From Impatiens glandulifera (lineage: Eukaryota > Streptophyta > Magnoliopsida > Ericales > Balsaminaceae), in NCBI RefSeq assembly GCF_907164915.1, contig NC_061862.1, positions 2,542,001 through 2,606,000 of the forward strand: 64,000 nucleotides of DNA, in the 5' to 3' direction. Of this stretch, positions 10,937 to 23,369 are shown one piece after another. The notes under the pieces were generated by a model. That model was not told where the DNA came from. It did no database searches and saw only the letters and a program-made list of their open reading frames with translations. The translations under genes and the position numbers were made by a program. Each line of letters starts with the position of its first letter. Positions within the stretch are counted from its first letter, which is position 1.

Positions 10937-13900
10937 ATATGATAAGACTATATTGTTGGCACATGGATAGAAACACAAAAATTCTAAAAGATTGAGAACG
11001 ATAAATTACCAATGTTGGTTTTATAGTGATTGTAATTTGGTAACTTAATTATTATTTGAATTGCGACATATAATTATACTCGGTTTGAAATTATAAAAAC
11101 TTGTGTATGAGAATACTTCATTTTTGTATATTCTCCTACTTAGTTGGTTTAGTCTTACACATAATATGATAAGACTATATTGTTGCGGCGTGAATAAAAC
11201 ACAAAACTTCTAAAAGATTGAGAAATATCACTTACTAATGTTAGTTTATAGTGATTGTGATTTGGTGGCTTGTGATTTGAATACATGTGATTTTAGATGT
11301 ATAATTATATTCGGTTTGAAATTATAAAAACTCTGAGTATGAGAATACTTCATTTCTGCATATTCTCTTACTTAGTTGGTTTAGTCTCACAAATAATATG
11401 ATAAAATTATATTGTTGTCGCGTAGATAGAAACACAAAAATTCTAAAAAATTGAGAAAGATCATTTACCAATGTTAGTTTTTTTGGGAATTAAAGGAGAA
11501 CTAGCATGACACCCCACAGGCATGGCTCCTCGCTTAAACTTAAAGCATTTGAATGACTTGTTATTTTGGTGGCTTGTGATTTGGATTAATTCTTATTTTG
11601 ACATATAGTTATATTCAATTTGAAATTATAGAAGTTTTGTGTTTGAAAATACTTCATTTCTGTATATTCTTTTACTTATTTGGTTTAATCTTAAAAATAA
11701 TATATGATAAATCTATATTGTTGTCCGCGTGAATAGAAACACATATATTTTAAAAAATAAGAACGATATCACTTACAAATGTTAGTTTTATAAAGATTGT
11801 GATTTAAATGACTTGTTATTTGGGACATATAATTATATTCAGTTTTAAATTATAAAAGCTCTGTGTATGAGAATAATTTATTTATGAATATTCTTCTACT
11901 AAGTTGGTTTAATATTACAAATAATATGATAAGACTTTATTGTGGCCCACGTGATACTTACACAAAAGTTCAAAAATATTAAAAACGATCATTTACTAAT
12001 GTTTCTTTTATAATGATTTTAATTTTGGCGGATTGTGATTTGGATGGATTGTTATATGTGTCGTATAATTATATTCGGTTTGAGATTATAGAAGCTTTGT
12101 GTTTGAGAATACTTCATTTTTGTATATTCTATTATTACTTAGTTGGTTTAATCTTAAAAATATTATACGATAGAACTATATTGTTGTTTGCGTGAATAGA
12201 TCATAAAATTTTAAAAATGGGAACGATATCACTTACTAATGTTGGTTTTATAGTGATTGTGATTTGGTGGCTTGTTATTTGAATGGCTTGTGATTTGGGA
12301 CGTAAAATTATATTCAGTTTGAAATTATAAAAACTCTGTACATGAGAATACTTTTTTTTTGGGAAAAACGACTTAGCGTCATTTCATTAAAAATTCCCAA
12401 AAACGGGTAAAAAACCACGAGTTTAAGAGATCATTCTAGACAGGCCTAGAATGATTTTGAACTCGTAACATTCTGAATAAAAGCTAAAAAGCTAAAAACG
12501 TAAATGAATTATCTGTTTACAATGCTTTCAATTCTAGTGAGTTTAAAAAACGGTAAACTCGAGTTTCTACAAATATTCCAGTTCTGCTCTGGTCTTGGAA
12601 TTCCTCTCCACGTTCTTGCAAGGGCGCTGCAATCCGATACAATATATTTCCATAACTCTTCAACGCTCTTGCGGGTTCTGCCATATACCCTTGCATTCCG
12701 TTCTTGTCAAATGTTATACACCATTGTTCCAAAGCCGCACTTGAACACATTTGTTGCAAATCTATTTCCCTTAGCTTTGAGTAGTACTGCTTCTTTAATT
12801 TCATTCCATTCGCTCGGGAAACTAATCAACTCCAGGCTTTTATAGAATCTGTCCCAAAGCTCCAAAGCAATACAGTAGCTCCCGAATAGGTGATCTATGG
12901 TTTCTTCATTTCCTATTCATAGAAGACAGCTCGCGTCCGGGATGCTCATATACTTGCTGATACGATCACGAGTGCTGAGTCTTTCCTAAAAGGCAAGCCA
13001 TAGGATGAACTGATGTCGAGGGATAATCTTCGTTGACCATACAAGAGGATCCCATTCTACTTTCTGCGCCTTTTCCCGGATTACCTCCCATATTTTCTTC
13101 AATACCAACTTCCCATTGTCCTCAGCTTTCCATTCATGAATATCCGGTCTGTCGTGTAGTTGTATGTTACTTATATGATTAAGTATCCTCTTTCCTTCTG
13201 GAATTCTTCTCAAGAGCAAGTTCCAATTCCTGTCTTTGATGTCTCTGATTTTCGCTTTTGCGCAGTCCCTTCTGATACGGGTATTTTGAAACTCCTCCTT
13301 GTCGATGATAGGCTGGTTTTCGAACCAGGGGTCGTGCCAGAATAGAGTGCATTTCCCGTCCCCTAGTCGGATGTCATAAAGATCTGCAATATCGCTTCTT
13401 AGTTTAAGAATCTTTTTCAAAGACCAGCTCATACCTTCGTGAACTTTGCAGGTCCAGATGCTGGTTTCGTGTTTTATAAACCTCGTATGCACCCATTTAA
13501 TCCATAGTGACTCCTGATTGTGCTCCAAAGCCAACAGATGCTTGAAGGTTAGAGCCTTGTTCCACTCGATACAGTTCTTCAAGTCGATGCCTCCCCTGTA
13601 CATGAGAATACTTTATTTATGCATATTCGCATACTTAGTTGGTTTAGTCTTACAAATAATATGATAATACAATATTGTTGCGGCGTTGATAGAAACGCAA
13701 AAATTCTAAAAGATTAAGAACGATCACCTACTAATGTTATTTTATAGTGATTGTGATTTGGTGGCTTTAGATTTGAATGACTTATGATTTGGAACGTATA
13801 ATTATATTTGGTTTGACATTATAAAATAATGGGTATGAGAATGTTTAGTTTCTACTTATTCTACTACTTAGTTTCTTTAGTCTTATAATTAATATGATAA

Positions 13901-15850
13901 AACTATATTATTATGACATTGATAGATACATAAATTTTAAAAGGTTGAGAAAGATCACTTACAAATGTTAGTTTATAGTGATTTTAATTTGGTGACTTGT
14001 GATTTGAATGATTTGTGAATTGGGACGTATAATTATATTCAGTTTAAAATTATAAAACTTTGTGTATGAGAATACTTTATTTCTGCATATTCTCTTACTT
14101 AGTTGATTTAATCTTACAAATGATATAATAATAATAAGACTATATTGTTGTCGCGTAGATAGAATCACAAAAATTCTAAAAGATTGAGAACGATCATTTA
14201 TTAATGTTGGTTTTATAGTGATTGTGATTTGGTGGCTTTAGATTTGAATGACTTATGATTTGGGACGTATAATTATATTCGGTTTTTAAATTATAAAAAC
14301 CATATTCTCCTACTTAGTTGGTTTAATTTTATAAATAATATGATAAGACTATATTGTTTTCACGTGGAAATAAATACAAAAAATTCCAAAAGATTGAGAA
14401 CGATTAGTTACTAATGTTGGTTTTATAGTGATTGTGATTTGGTGACTTGTGATTTGAGACGTATAATTATATTCAGTTTGAAATTATAAAAACTCTCTGT
14501 ATGAGAATACTTCATTTGTGCATAGTAGGAGTTGGTTTAGTTTTACAAATAATATTATAAGACTATATTGTAACCGCGTGGATAGAAACAAAAAAATTCT
14601 AAAAAAATGAGAAATGTTGGTTTTCTAGTGATTGTTATTTGATGACTTTAGATTTGAATGACTTGTGATTTCAACGTATAATTATATTAGGTTTGGATTA
14701 TAAAAATTATGTGTATGATCAAAATACTTTATTTCTGTATATTCTCTTACTTTGTTGGTTTAGTCTTACAAATAATATGATGAGATTATATTGTTGCCGC
14801 GTAGATAGAAACATAAAAATTCTAAAAGATTGAAAACAATCACTTATAATGTCGGTTTATAGTGATTTTGATTTGGTGACTTGTAATTTGTGACGTAAAA
14901 TTATATTTGCTTTGGGTTATAAAACTCCGTGGATGAGAATACTTGATTTCTGCATATTCTCCTACTTAATTGAGGTAGTTTTACAAATAAAATAATAAAA
15001 CTATATTGTTGCTGTGTGGATAAAAAAAAATTCTAAAAGATTGAGAACGATCATTTACCAATCTTGGTTTTATAGTGATTATAATTTGGGGACTTGTGAT
15101 TTGAATGACTTGTAATTTGAGACGTATAATTATATTTGGTTTGAAAATTATAAAAATTATATATATGAGAATATTTTCATTTATGCATATTCTCATACTT
15201 AGTTGGTTTAATGTTAAAAATAATATGATAAGAATGTATTGTTTTCGCGTGTATAGAATCACAATAATTCTAAAAGATTGAGAACGATCATTTACTAATG
15301 TTGGTTTTATAGTGATTGTGATTTGGTGACTTGTGATTTGGGACGTAATTATATTTGGTTTGGATTATAAAAATTCCTTGTATGAGAATACCTCATTTCT
15401 GGATATTATCCTACTTAGTTCGTTTAGTCTTACAAATAATATGATAAGACTATATTGTGTCCACGTAGATAGAAACACAAAAATTCTAAAATATTGAGAA
15501 CGATCGCTTACTAATATTGGTTTATAGTGATTGTGATTTGGTGACTTGTGATTTGTGACGTAAAATTATATTCGCTTTGGATTATAAACACTCTTTGTAT
15601 TGTATGAGAATACTTCATTTCTGTATATATTCTCTTACTTAGTTGGTTTATTCTTACAAATAATATGATAAAATTATATTGTTGTCGAATCGATAAAATC
15701 ACAAATATTCTAAACAATTGAGAACAATCACGTAATAATGTTGGTTTTATAGTGATCGTGACTTGGTGGATTTATATTTGAAAGACTTGTGATTTAGGAC
15801 GTATAATTATATTCAGTTTAAAATTATAAAAATGATGTGTGATAATTAAA
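10937..15850. repeat. ~225-bp satellite-like tandem array, about 16 units
   Basis: Units begin near AATATGATAAGACTATATTG at about 10937, 11163, 11395, 11698, 11922, 12166, 13656, 13890, 14121, 14337, 14552, 14774, 14992, 15221, 15439 and 15660. Spacing is mostly 215-235 bp. Shared blocks include GATAGAAACACAAAAATTCT, TTTTATAGTGATTGTGATTT, GACGTATAATTATATTCGGT and TGAGAATACTTCATTTCTGC. Units are diverged and some carry small insertions or deletions. A LINE splits the array at 12354-13595. No coding potential. Confidence 0.9.
12354..13595 (-). mobile_element. 5'-truncated LINE insertion in the satellite, with 18-bp target duplication
   Basis: The insertion starts at its left with a run of T (the reversed poly(A) tail) and ends at GGGGAGGCATCG (reverse sense). 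The host sequence CTGTACATGAGAATACTT occurs on both sides, at 12336-12353 and 13596-13613, a perfect 18-bp target-site duplication of the kind left by target-primed reverse transcription. The minus strand keeps a 205-codon open frame (13603-12986) with the LINE C-terminal region: GIDLKNC.EWNKALTFKHL, LGDGKCTLFWHDPWF, then a zf-RVT-like part ending PRHQFILWLAF, followed by frameshifted remains. It is 1.24 kb of what would be a much longer element. Confidence 0.9.
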
Positions 15851-16204
15851 TGAGCAAACACTCGAGAAGACGATAATAAAATATTATGTCTATAAACTAT
15901 TTTAGAAAAATAAACAATACACCAATTTCCATATGAATGACTTGCTATATCCGATCAGTTTGTTATAAAATCGAATATTTATTTTATAATAGGTTTAATT
16001 TTTGTTTCAATAATTTAACCAAATCAATATAACTGTTTTAATTTATTTTTGAATATTATTTTATAAATTTTTGAAATAATTTAAAATTAATTTTAATGTT
16101 ATTTTATTGAATATTTCTCAGTATTGTTTATATCTAATTATTAAGATTGGTTTACTAATCATGTTAGTGGTGTTTGTTTCCTACTCTATAATATTGATAT
16201 AACT

Positions 16205-16296
<92 letters not shown>

Positions 16297-19200
16297 TTAT
16301 TTCTCTACTATTATCATGAGTTTTAATTCTATTTTTTTGTTAGCTTAATATTATTACATCTTTTTTATGAAAATTATGATCATGAGGATGATTATTTTCA
16401 CCATTAATATTTGTGTGATTATATTGGATATTTCCTTTATAAAACTTCGAAATAACATATTGGAAAATTGAGAATGTAATTTTATTTCTCAATACACTTT
16501 TTTTTAAGTTAATATAATTTATAAATTGATGCTTTAAAATTAATATTTCCTCTTTTAACTTTAATATTTGTAAAAAAAACTATGAAAAATGGTTATTGTA
16601 GTATTATTTCTTAAAAGGGTGAAATAGTTATTTTATTATGACTCTAGTTAAAATCATACAAAAACTTAATTTACGTTCACAATTTTATAAATTAAAATAT
16701 ATGATATTTTAATATTTTGGTTAATGATGAATTGAATTATACTATAGATAAGATAATGATGTTTAATTATGTTAAATTATTTAAATAATTCAAATTGAAT
16801 CAACCCCTAAATAAATATTTAAATATAAAAGTAAAATAACAAATTTAAGATACCCAATTTCTCATGATATTGTTGAAAAGAATGGACTCTCAATCTAAAA
16901 TAATTTTCTACTCACACCCTTTTAAATTAAAAATGAAGTTTTATTAACTTTTTAAATTAAAAAAAATAAATGAATCTTTAACCTCCTTGTTTAGAGATAA
17001 AAAAAAAACAATGAATTTAAGAATGAATATAACATAGACATAGTTTAGTGGGTATGAAGTGAAACCTTAGGAAAAGCTAAAAGATGGGGAAAAGTCAACT
17101 CCTCGAGACCTTGAATCCCACTTTCGATGGCTATGGCTATATTTGCCCCCTTAACTCATTCCATTATCATTTTATTTACTAGTTTTTATTTTTTATTTTT
17201 AAAAGATATAAATATATTTCAATTGATATTAATGTCTAGTTTGAAGATCACAAACTTACTAATACATTTCATTTGATATAAAATAATATTAATTTCATAC
17301 CGATTTTCATGATTTAAATATCACAAATAAAATAAAAAAACTGAAGTATAACTTAAATCAAGTGTACCAAATTATTCGTCTTCGATTTAAATGAAACGTT
17401 ATGAGTTTATATTCGAATTAGCTTATTTTTATTTAAAAAACAATTAACCAAATTAATGTGCTAAGTGTATCTTGGAGATTGATAAATCATAATTAGCTTC
17501 CCAATATCACCTACTTTCCTCAAACTAAAATAACTTATCTTATGAATTAAACAAACTTAATTTCTTAGTGCTTTATTTTCACTAAAGGTTTTACATTGGT
17601 ATGTTTAACTCTTACCAAAGTCGATGTCTTTATCGGGTTTTACCTAAAATGAGCATTTTAAAAGTTTTATTGATATATATAGTCAATCTTTTATCAAATT
17701 AACAAACTAATTTTGGTTAAATCTACCATATTTAGTGATAAAATTTCCTTTCCAAGTACTTTTGTTATTAGAAAAAATATATAGAGTTTTAACTTTGTTA
17801 ATTGTTAGTATAATATATAATCCAACTATAAATATATTTATCAAATAAAAAATGTCTTAAAAAAAGTTTGAATTCGTAACCGAGCATGGTAATGACTGGA
17901 GTATTTAGATTTAAATATACCAAGTGGAAAAAATGATTTTTTTTTATAAATTTAATAATATGATTTTATGTGTTACAGTTTTTTTTTTATTAAAATATTG
18001 TGATTTGATCTACATGTTAAAAGTGTGATACCCTAGGAACATAAAACATTTTATGTATAACTTAATTAATAATAATTGATTCTTTTTGTTATTAATAATA
18101 GTTGATCTTACCTATTTGGTTTGATTTTTCTCCCTTGGGAAATGATACAGAGTTTCACTTTTAAAAAAAGAAATAAAAAAATTGATTTTGTAGCAATTAA
18201 ATTTTTTTTTGTTTGTCTCTTGTGTTTATCTAAATATATAATTGACTGTTAGGTTGTTTAAAAAATGAAAATGAAAAAATAAAACATTTTATAAAAGGAT
18301 CAATTATTAGAAAGAAATATATATATTGAGATAAGAGAGGTATGCTCTAGATTTAAGAATAACCTATCATTCCTCCCGGTCTTCGGGTTTGAAAGGTTTT
18401 AAGAATTAGATACCATTTCTGAGGTAATAAATATTTCCCCATTTTAATATTCCAAATGATGTATGACATCATCCTTACACTATAATTCTCATAATTATAT
18501 ATACAATCATCAATATATTCACTAATTTTTCCTTTATATTTAAGTTGGTTTTTAACATTGTTATTAGTGTCACTTATTTATTTTATTTTTTTTAATTTAG
18601 AAAGTTACCGAGAGTTTTAATTTTGGGACTTTTGTTCGGTTGTTAGTAGTGTATCTATTTTTAATTAAGCTTTGAATTGTACATGTAATTTAGATACAAA
18701 CTTTAAAAAAGAAAGGAAAAAAATGTAACTCGAAAAATAAAAAATTTTATAAAAAAGGTTTTTCTTTTTAATTGGTGAGTTCTAACCTTAATTATATTTA
18801 AAAGTATATATCTCAATTTGTATAAAAGAAGTATGTTGATACAAATGTAATTCAAACTGAGAATATAACATTGTGTAAAACCGAAAGAATTCTCAAATAG
18901 TATTAAAACGAGTATTGAATGAGAAAATATTGAATTTAAGAGGTTAAATTGAAAATTCAATTCTCACTTAATAAACATTCATGAAGTAAAGGGTCATGTA
19001 TGGTTTGCAAAATTGCTTCAAAGAAAATAAAAACAAAATAAATAAATAAAATTTTCAATGAGCTCTAGTGATAACATGTAAATCTAAGCAAAGTTCCATT
19101 AGAAAAATAAATAAACATGGTTTCATATATATATTGAATCTATCTATCAAATCAAGCACCACTTTGTAAAAATAAAGCAAAAATAAAACTTTAAAGAAGC

Positions 19201-20255
19201 CAACAGAGTTTTTAAATAATATTTTTTTACTTAAATTTGTTTCTTTATCGACTAAAATCACCACTTTTAGTTGTCCATAGTGTTTTTAGTAATAATTGAA
19301 TTTAAAATTTGTATTATCTTAAATAAGACCCTTGCCACTATAATTAACTTGATAAATTAAAATTTAAATATGTCTGTCTATATTAATTAAAAACAAATTA
19401 AACAATTGGAAATTAGATATTTGGGTTTACCTTTTATAAAAGTCTTAATCAAATGAATTTTCAAAGTTAGAAACAAATATTCTTGTTCTCATCTTAATCA
19501 GTGAAACCATACATATTATATCCTAATTAACATCATAAGACACACTCTTCTCTAAATATATTTGAAAATGACTGACTATTTATCAAGATTTTGGTGTGGC
19601 TCTTCCCATACAAACAAAGAAATTACCAATATAATTGTGGGGACCAAATTATTTTTTCTTACAAAAGATCATCCAGGATAGAATTTGAAAAGGATCTCAA
19701 TTTCTACTTCCTTTTTCAATTGTTGGTAATATCTCCTACAAAAAAATTGTCTTTAGGTGATGAAGACACATCTTTCAAAATATGTAAAAAGAAAATCGGT
19801 CTTTTACATCTCACTCCAACTGTCTTAGTAACACTTGGTCGACTTTATTCATTAATATTTGCGAGAATCCTTGAATACTAATACCGAATTACCTTTATAC
19901 CCCTCATATACCTTAGAATCCTCTTTTAACTTACCTCTTATGAAGAGTTCCTTTCATCATCAAATCTCCCTTGTAAAGTGATTTTCATTTATCACCCCTT
20001 AATTAGCATCTCAATTCAACCAAAATAAGCAAATCATTTTCTTAGAAATTAAAAAAAAAAAAAGTTAATAAAATAGGGAGAGTGGAGAAATGGAGGGTGT
20101 GGAGGAGATGGGAATTTATTCTCAATAAGGATGGACAGGAGACCATACACGTCATTCAAACATGTCCAAAGTTAACTTATAAATATTTATAATAATAATA
20201 CCATTAGTAATTAAAATATAATAAATATTCTATGAATGAATTCTTTTAAATTGTT
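15851..20255. other. AT-rich intergenic DNA upstream of the permease gene
   Basis: Apart from the TA microsatellite at 16209-16292, I recognise no gene, RNA or bounded mobile element in these 4.4 kb. Open frames at 18703-18960 (-), 19055-19264 (-) and 19591-19881 (+) encode low-complexity or unrecognised peptides without family resemblance and are probably chance. Confidence 0.55.
16209..16292. repeat. (TA)n microsatellite, ~42 repeats
   Basis: An uninterrupted run of AT dinucleotides of about 84 bp. Confidence 0.98.
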
Positions 20256-20263
20256 TGCCTCCC

Positions 20264-20424
20264 TATATAAAAGTGTGGCCATTGAAGAGACAAAATGCAG
20301 CAAGCAAACATATCTCACTCGGCCTATCTTCATCATTCTTCCAATAATCTCCCCTCATTGTAAATAACTATTTGAGGGAGATAACAAAGGAAGGGACTAA
20401 AGCCTCCAAATAATTCAAGAAAAG
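20264..20424 (+). promoter_or_regulatory. TATA box and 5'UTR exon of the amino-acid permease gene
   Basis: CCCTATATAAAAG at 20261-20273 is a canonical plant TATA box. The pyrimidine-rich region after it would be the leader. A splice donor AAAAG|GTAATA at 20424/20425 pairs with the acceptor TTGTACAG|AAATT at 21247/21248, nine bases before the start codon, giving an ~820-bp 5'UTR intron. Leader introns are common in plant AAP-type genes. The transcription start itself is not visible. Confidence 0.65.
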
Positions 20425-21256
20425 GTAATATTTTTCATTTCAACTTTTTTTTTACTAACCCATTATATATGGTAGATAAAGTTTTACTAAGAGATCATAT
20501 GGTCTCGTTTTGTATATTTTAACAACGCTCTGATTTAAAAAAATTATATATTTTTTTGTACGACGTTATAATCATGCAACGAGTGAGGGTAATGAGTGCG
20601 TTTTAATATATAATATAATGAACAATTTGAAAATGTATCGTAGATTTGCATATATTTTAAAAGAAAAAATATATATTTGTATGACCTTATAATGTAACGA
20701 GTTCGAGTCTTTACATCCGGATCATTTACAATATAAATAAAATGGCCCTATTATTAAGGATTTCAATTATAATCCGCCTCGTGTATCCGATCTGAATTGT
20801 CTCGTTTAGAACAGTTTTTTCTCGATTTGACCGGTAGTTGACCGAAGATGGGGCAGGGTGATATTTGTGTCATCTGCCTTAATTCTGTTCCGAAAAAAAA
20901 CACGGTTAAATGTTATTATTAATATGTTTATTAATTTTTAATATTTTATAAAAGATTTAAATTTATTATTTTAAAAATATGAATTTCAATATGAAAACAT
21001 GATTTTATATAATTTTATTATTAGGAAAATTGTTTTTTTTTTAAATATGATATAAATGGTGTCCCTCGGTATTTCTCGAGAGTGTTATTAAAATGGGGTG
21101 AGAATGATAAGTGCACCCCGACTAATCCCTACTTCTTGCAATCCCTACTTAGAATGCATTGAACAGTTTGAAAATTTATTGTAAATTTTAACAATATGTA
21201 CTAAGCCCGCAAAATTTAAAATTGTCTCCTCTACTTATTTTGTACAGAAATTAAAG

Positions 21257-23369
21257 ATGGCCGAGAACAATGCTGCTGCCACTAATAAGACGAGCCACCA
21301 CCACGGCCTCCACCACCGTGTCTTTGATGTCTCCGGCGACATGCTTGACCGACAAAACAGTTCCAAATACTTTTCTCTAGACGATGACGGCCGCACTCCA
21401 AGAACAGGTAATAATACACACCAAAACATTCCTTATAACATGAGTAACATATGACTGATCACTGTCCTGTCTTTTTTTCAATTGTTAGGGAATGTTTGGA
21501 CTGCAAGTGCGCATATTATAACTGCGGTGATTGGATCAGGAGTCCTGTCGCTAGCTTGGGCCATAGCTCAACTTGGGTGGGTGGCCGGACCAGCGGTGAT
21601 GATCTTGTTCTCCTTTGTTATCTACTACACTTCTGGTCTCTTAGCTGATTGCTATAGATCTGGAGATCCCAATACTGGCAAGAGGAACTATACTTACATG
21701 GATGCTGTGAGATCTAATCTCGGTACATAATTATATGATCAACTACATTAATTAATTAGCCAAAAAAATGAAAATTTTATCGAAAATTTATGTATATTTG
21801 ATCAGGAGGATTTAAGGTGAAGCTATGCGGGTTTATTCAGTACATGAACTTGTTTGGAGTGGCAGTTGGATACACAATTGCAGCATCTATAAGCATGATG
21901 TTAGTTTTTGTTATCAATTTAATTAACTATGTATCAAAATGTTGTATAAATTTATTAATATGTGTTTCTTTGGTAACTTAATTAGGGCGATAAAGAGATC
22001 TGATTGTTTCCATGAGAGTGGAGGAAAGAATCCATGTCATATGTCGAGTAATCCTTACATGATCCTCTTTGGTATCACACAAATCGTTTTCTCTCAAATT
22101 CCAGACTTTGATCAAATCTCCTGGCTCTCCATTGTTGCTGCTGTTATGTCATTTACTTACTCTTCAATTGGTCTTGCTCTTGGAATCGCTAAAGTCCTAG
22201 GTATATACCTATTTAGAAATGGTTTTTGTTTAAATATCTCGAGGATTCAAATACAATTCTTGAAGTTCTTATTTTTTCTTTTTTTGTGGGATATCAGCTT
22301 CGGGTACAATAAAGGGGAGTCTGACTGGGATAAGCATAGGAACCGTGACCGAAACACAAAAGATATGGAGGAGCTTCCAAGTCCTTGGAGACATAGCCTT
22401 TGCATACTCATATTCAATCATCCTCATTGAAATTCAGGTATAACTCTTTTTTAATCGATAAAATATATATGGTTTGAGTATTCCAAACAAAATTTTACAT
22501 AGTAGTTTTAACGAGCTTAGCTCGACAAAAAGAAATGTGTCACATTATGTACATGAAAAAACAATAGGAGTGTTAATTTTTGTTTTGTGTCAAATACTTA
22601 TGTGGAATCATCAAATATATTTATGATTTGAATCTTTGTAAGTGCATTTTTTTATAAATTTTCTTACATTAAATTCAAGTCCTTAAGTTCTAAATCTATT
22701 TTTGGCTTGGTCCCTATATAGGACACAATTAAATCTCCACCGTCTGAGACAAAGACAATGAAGAAGGCAACCCTATTAAGCATTGGAGTAACAACCGTTT
22801 TCTACATGCTATGTGGATGCATGGGCTATGCCGCGTTTGGTGATCTAGCCCCGGGAAATTTGCTCACCGGCTTCGGATTCTTCAACCCTTTCTGGCTCCT
22901 AAACATCGCAAATGCAGCCATAGTGGTCCATCTAGTGGGCGCATACCAAGTTTACTGTCAACCCTTATTTGCGTTCATTGAGAAATGGGCAGCCCGAACA
23001 TGGCCCGATAGTGACTTGATCAACAAGGAAATAGAGATCCCCGGTTTTCGTTCTTTCAAGTTAAACCTCTTTCGTTTGGTGTGGCGATCTCTATTCGTGG
23101 CGGTTACGACCGTCGTGTCAATGCTGCTACCCTTCTTTAATGATGTCGCGGGGTTACTTGGGGCGTTAGGATTTTGGCCTTTGACGGTTTATTTTCCTGT
23201 GGAGATGTATATTGCACAAAAGAAGGTGGTGAAGTGGAGTACTAAATGGATTTGTTTACAGATGTTAAGTATGGCTTGTTTGATTATATCAATTGCGGCT
23301 GCTGCTGGCTCAATTGCGGGAATTGTGACCGATCTTAAAGTTTATAAACCATTCAAGACCCGGTATTGA
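21257..23369 (+). CDS. AAP: amino acid permease, AAP2/AAP3 type
   Basis: Six coding exons with GT-AG introns: 21257-21407, 21489-21722, 21806-21899, 21986-22200, 22298-22437, 22722-23369. They join in frame to 493 residues, close to the ~480 usual for the family. The protein is an H+-coupled amino-acid importer of the AAAP superfamily, expected in the plasma membrane with about eleven membrane spans, used in phloem and root amino-acid loading. Diagnostic stretches are RTGNVWTASAHIITAVIGSG (first span), GKRNYTYMDAVRSNLGG, AIKRSDCFH...NPCHMSSNPYM, FSQIPDFDQISWLSIVAAVM, IEIQDTIKSPPSETKTMKKA and GALGFWPLTVYFPVEMYIAQ. The histidine-rich N-terminus (SHHHGLHH) is cytosolic and variable. No stop or frameshift is seen, so it appears functional. 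Assignment to AAP is firm; which member (AAP2, 3 or 4) cannot be settled without a tree. Confidence 0.95.

Noticed and set aside
19591..19881. 96-codon open frame upstream of the permease gene
   Set aside because: No family resemblance, low-complexity composition and no promoter or splice signals fitting it; likely chance in AT-rich DNA.
20811..20905. GATGGGGCAGGGTGATATTTG segment in the permease leader intron, possible transposon piece
   Set aside because: It resembles a common dispersed plant repeat but is too short and lacks boundaries to annotate.
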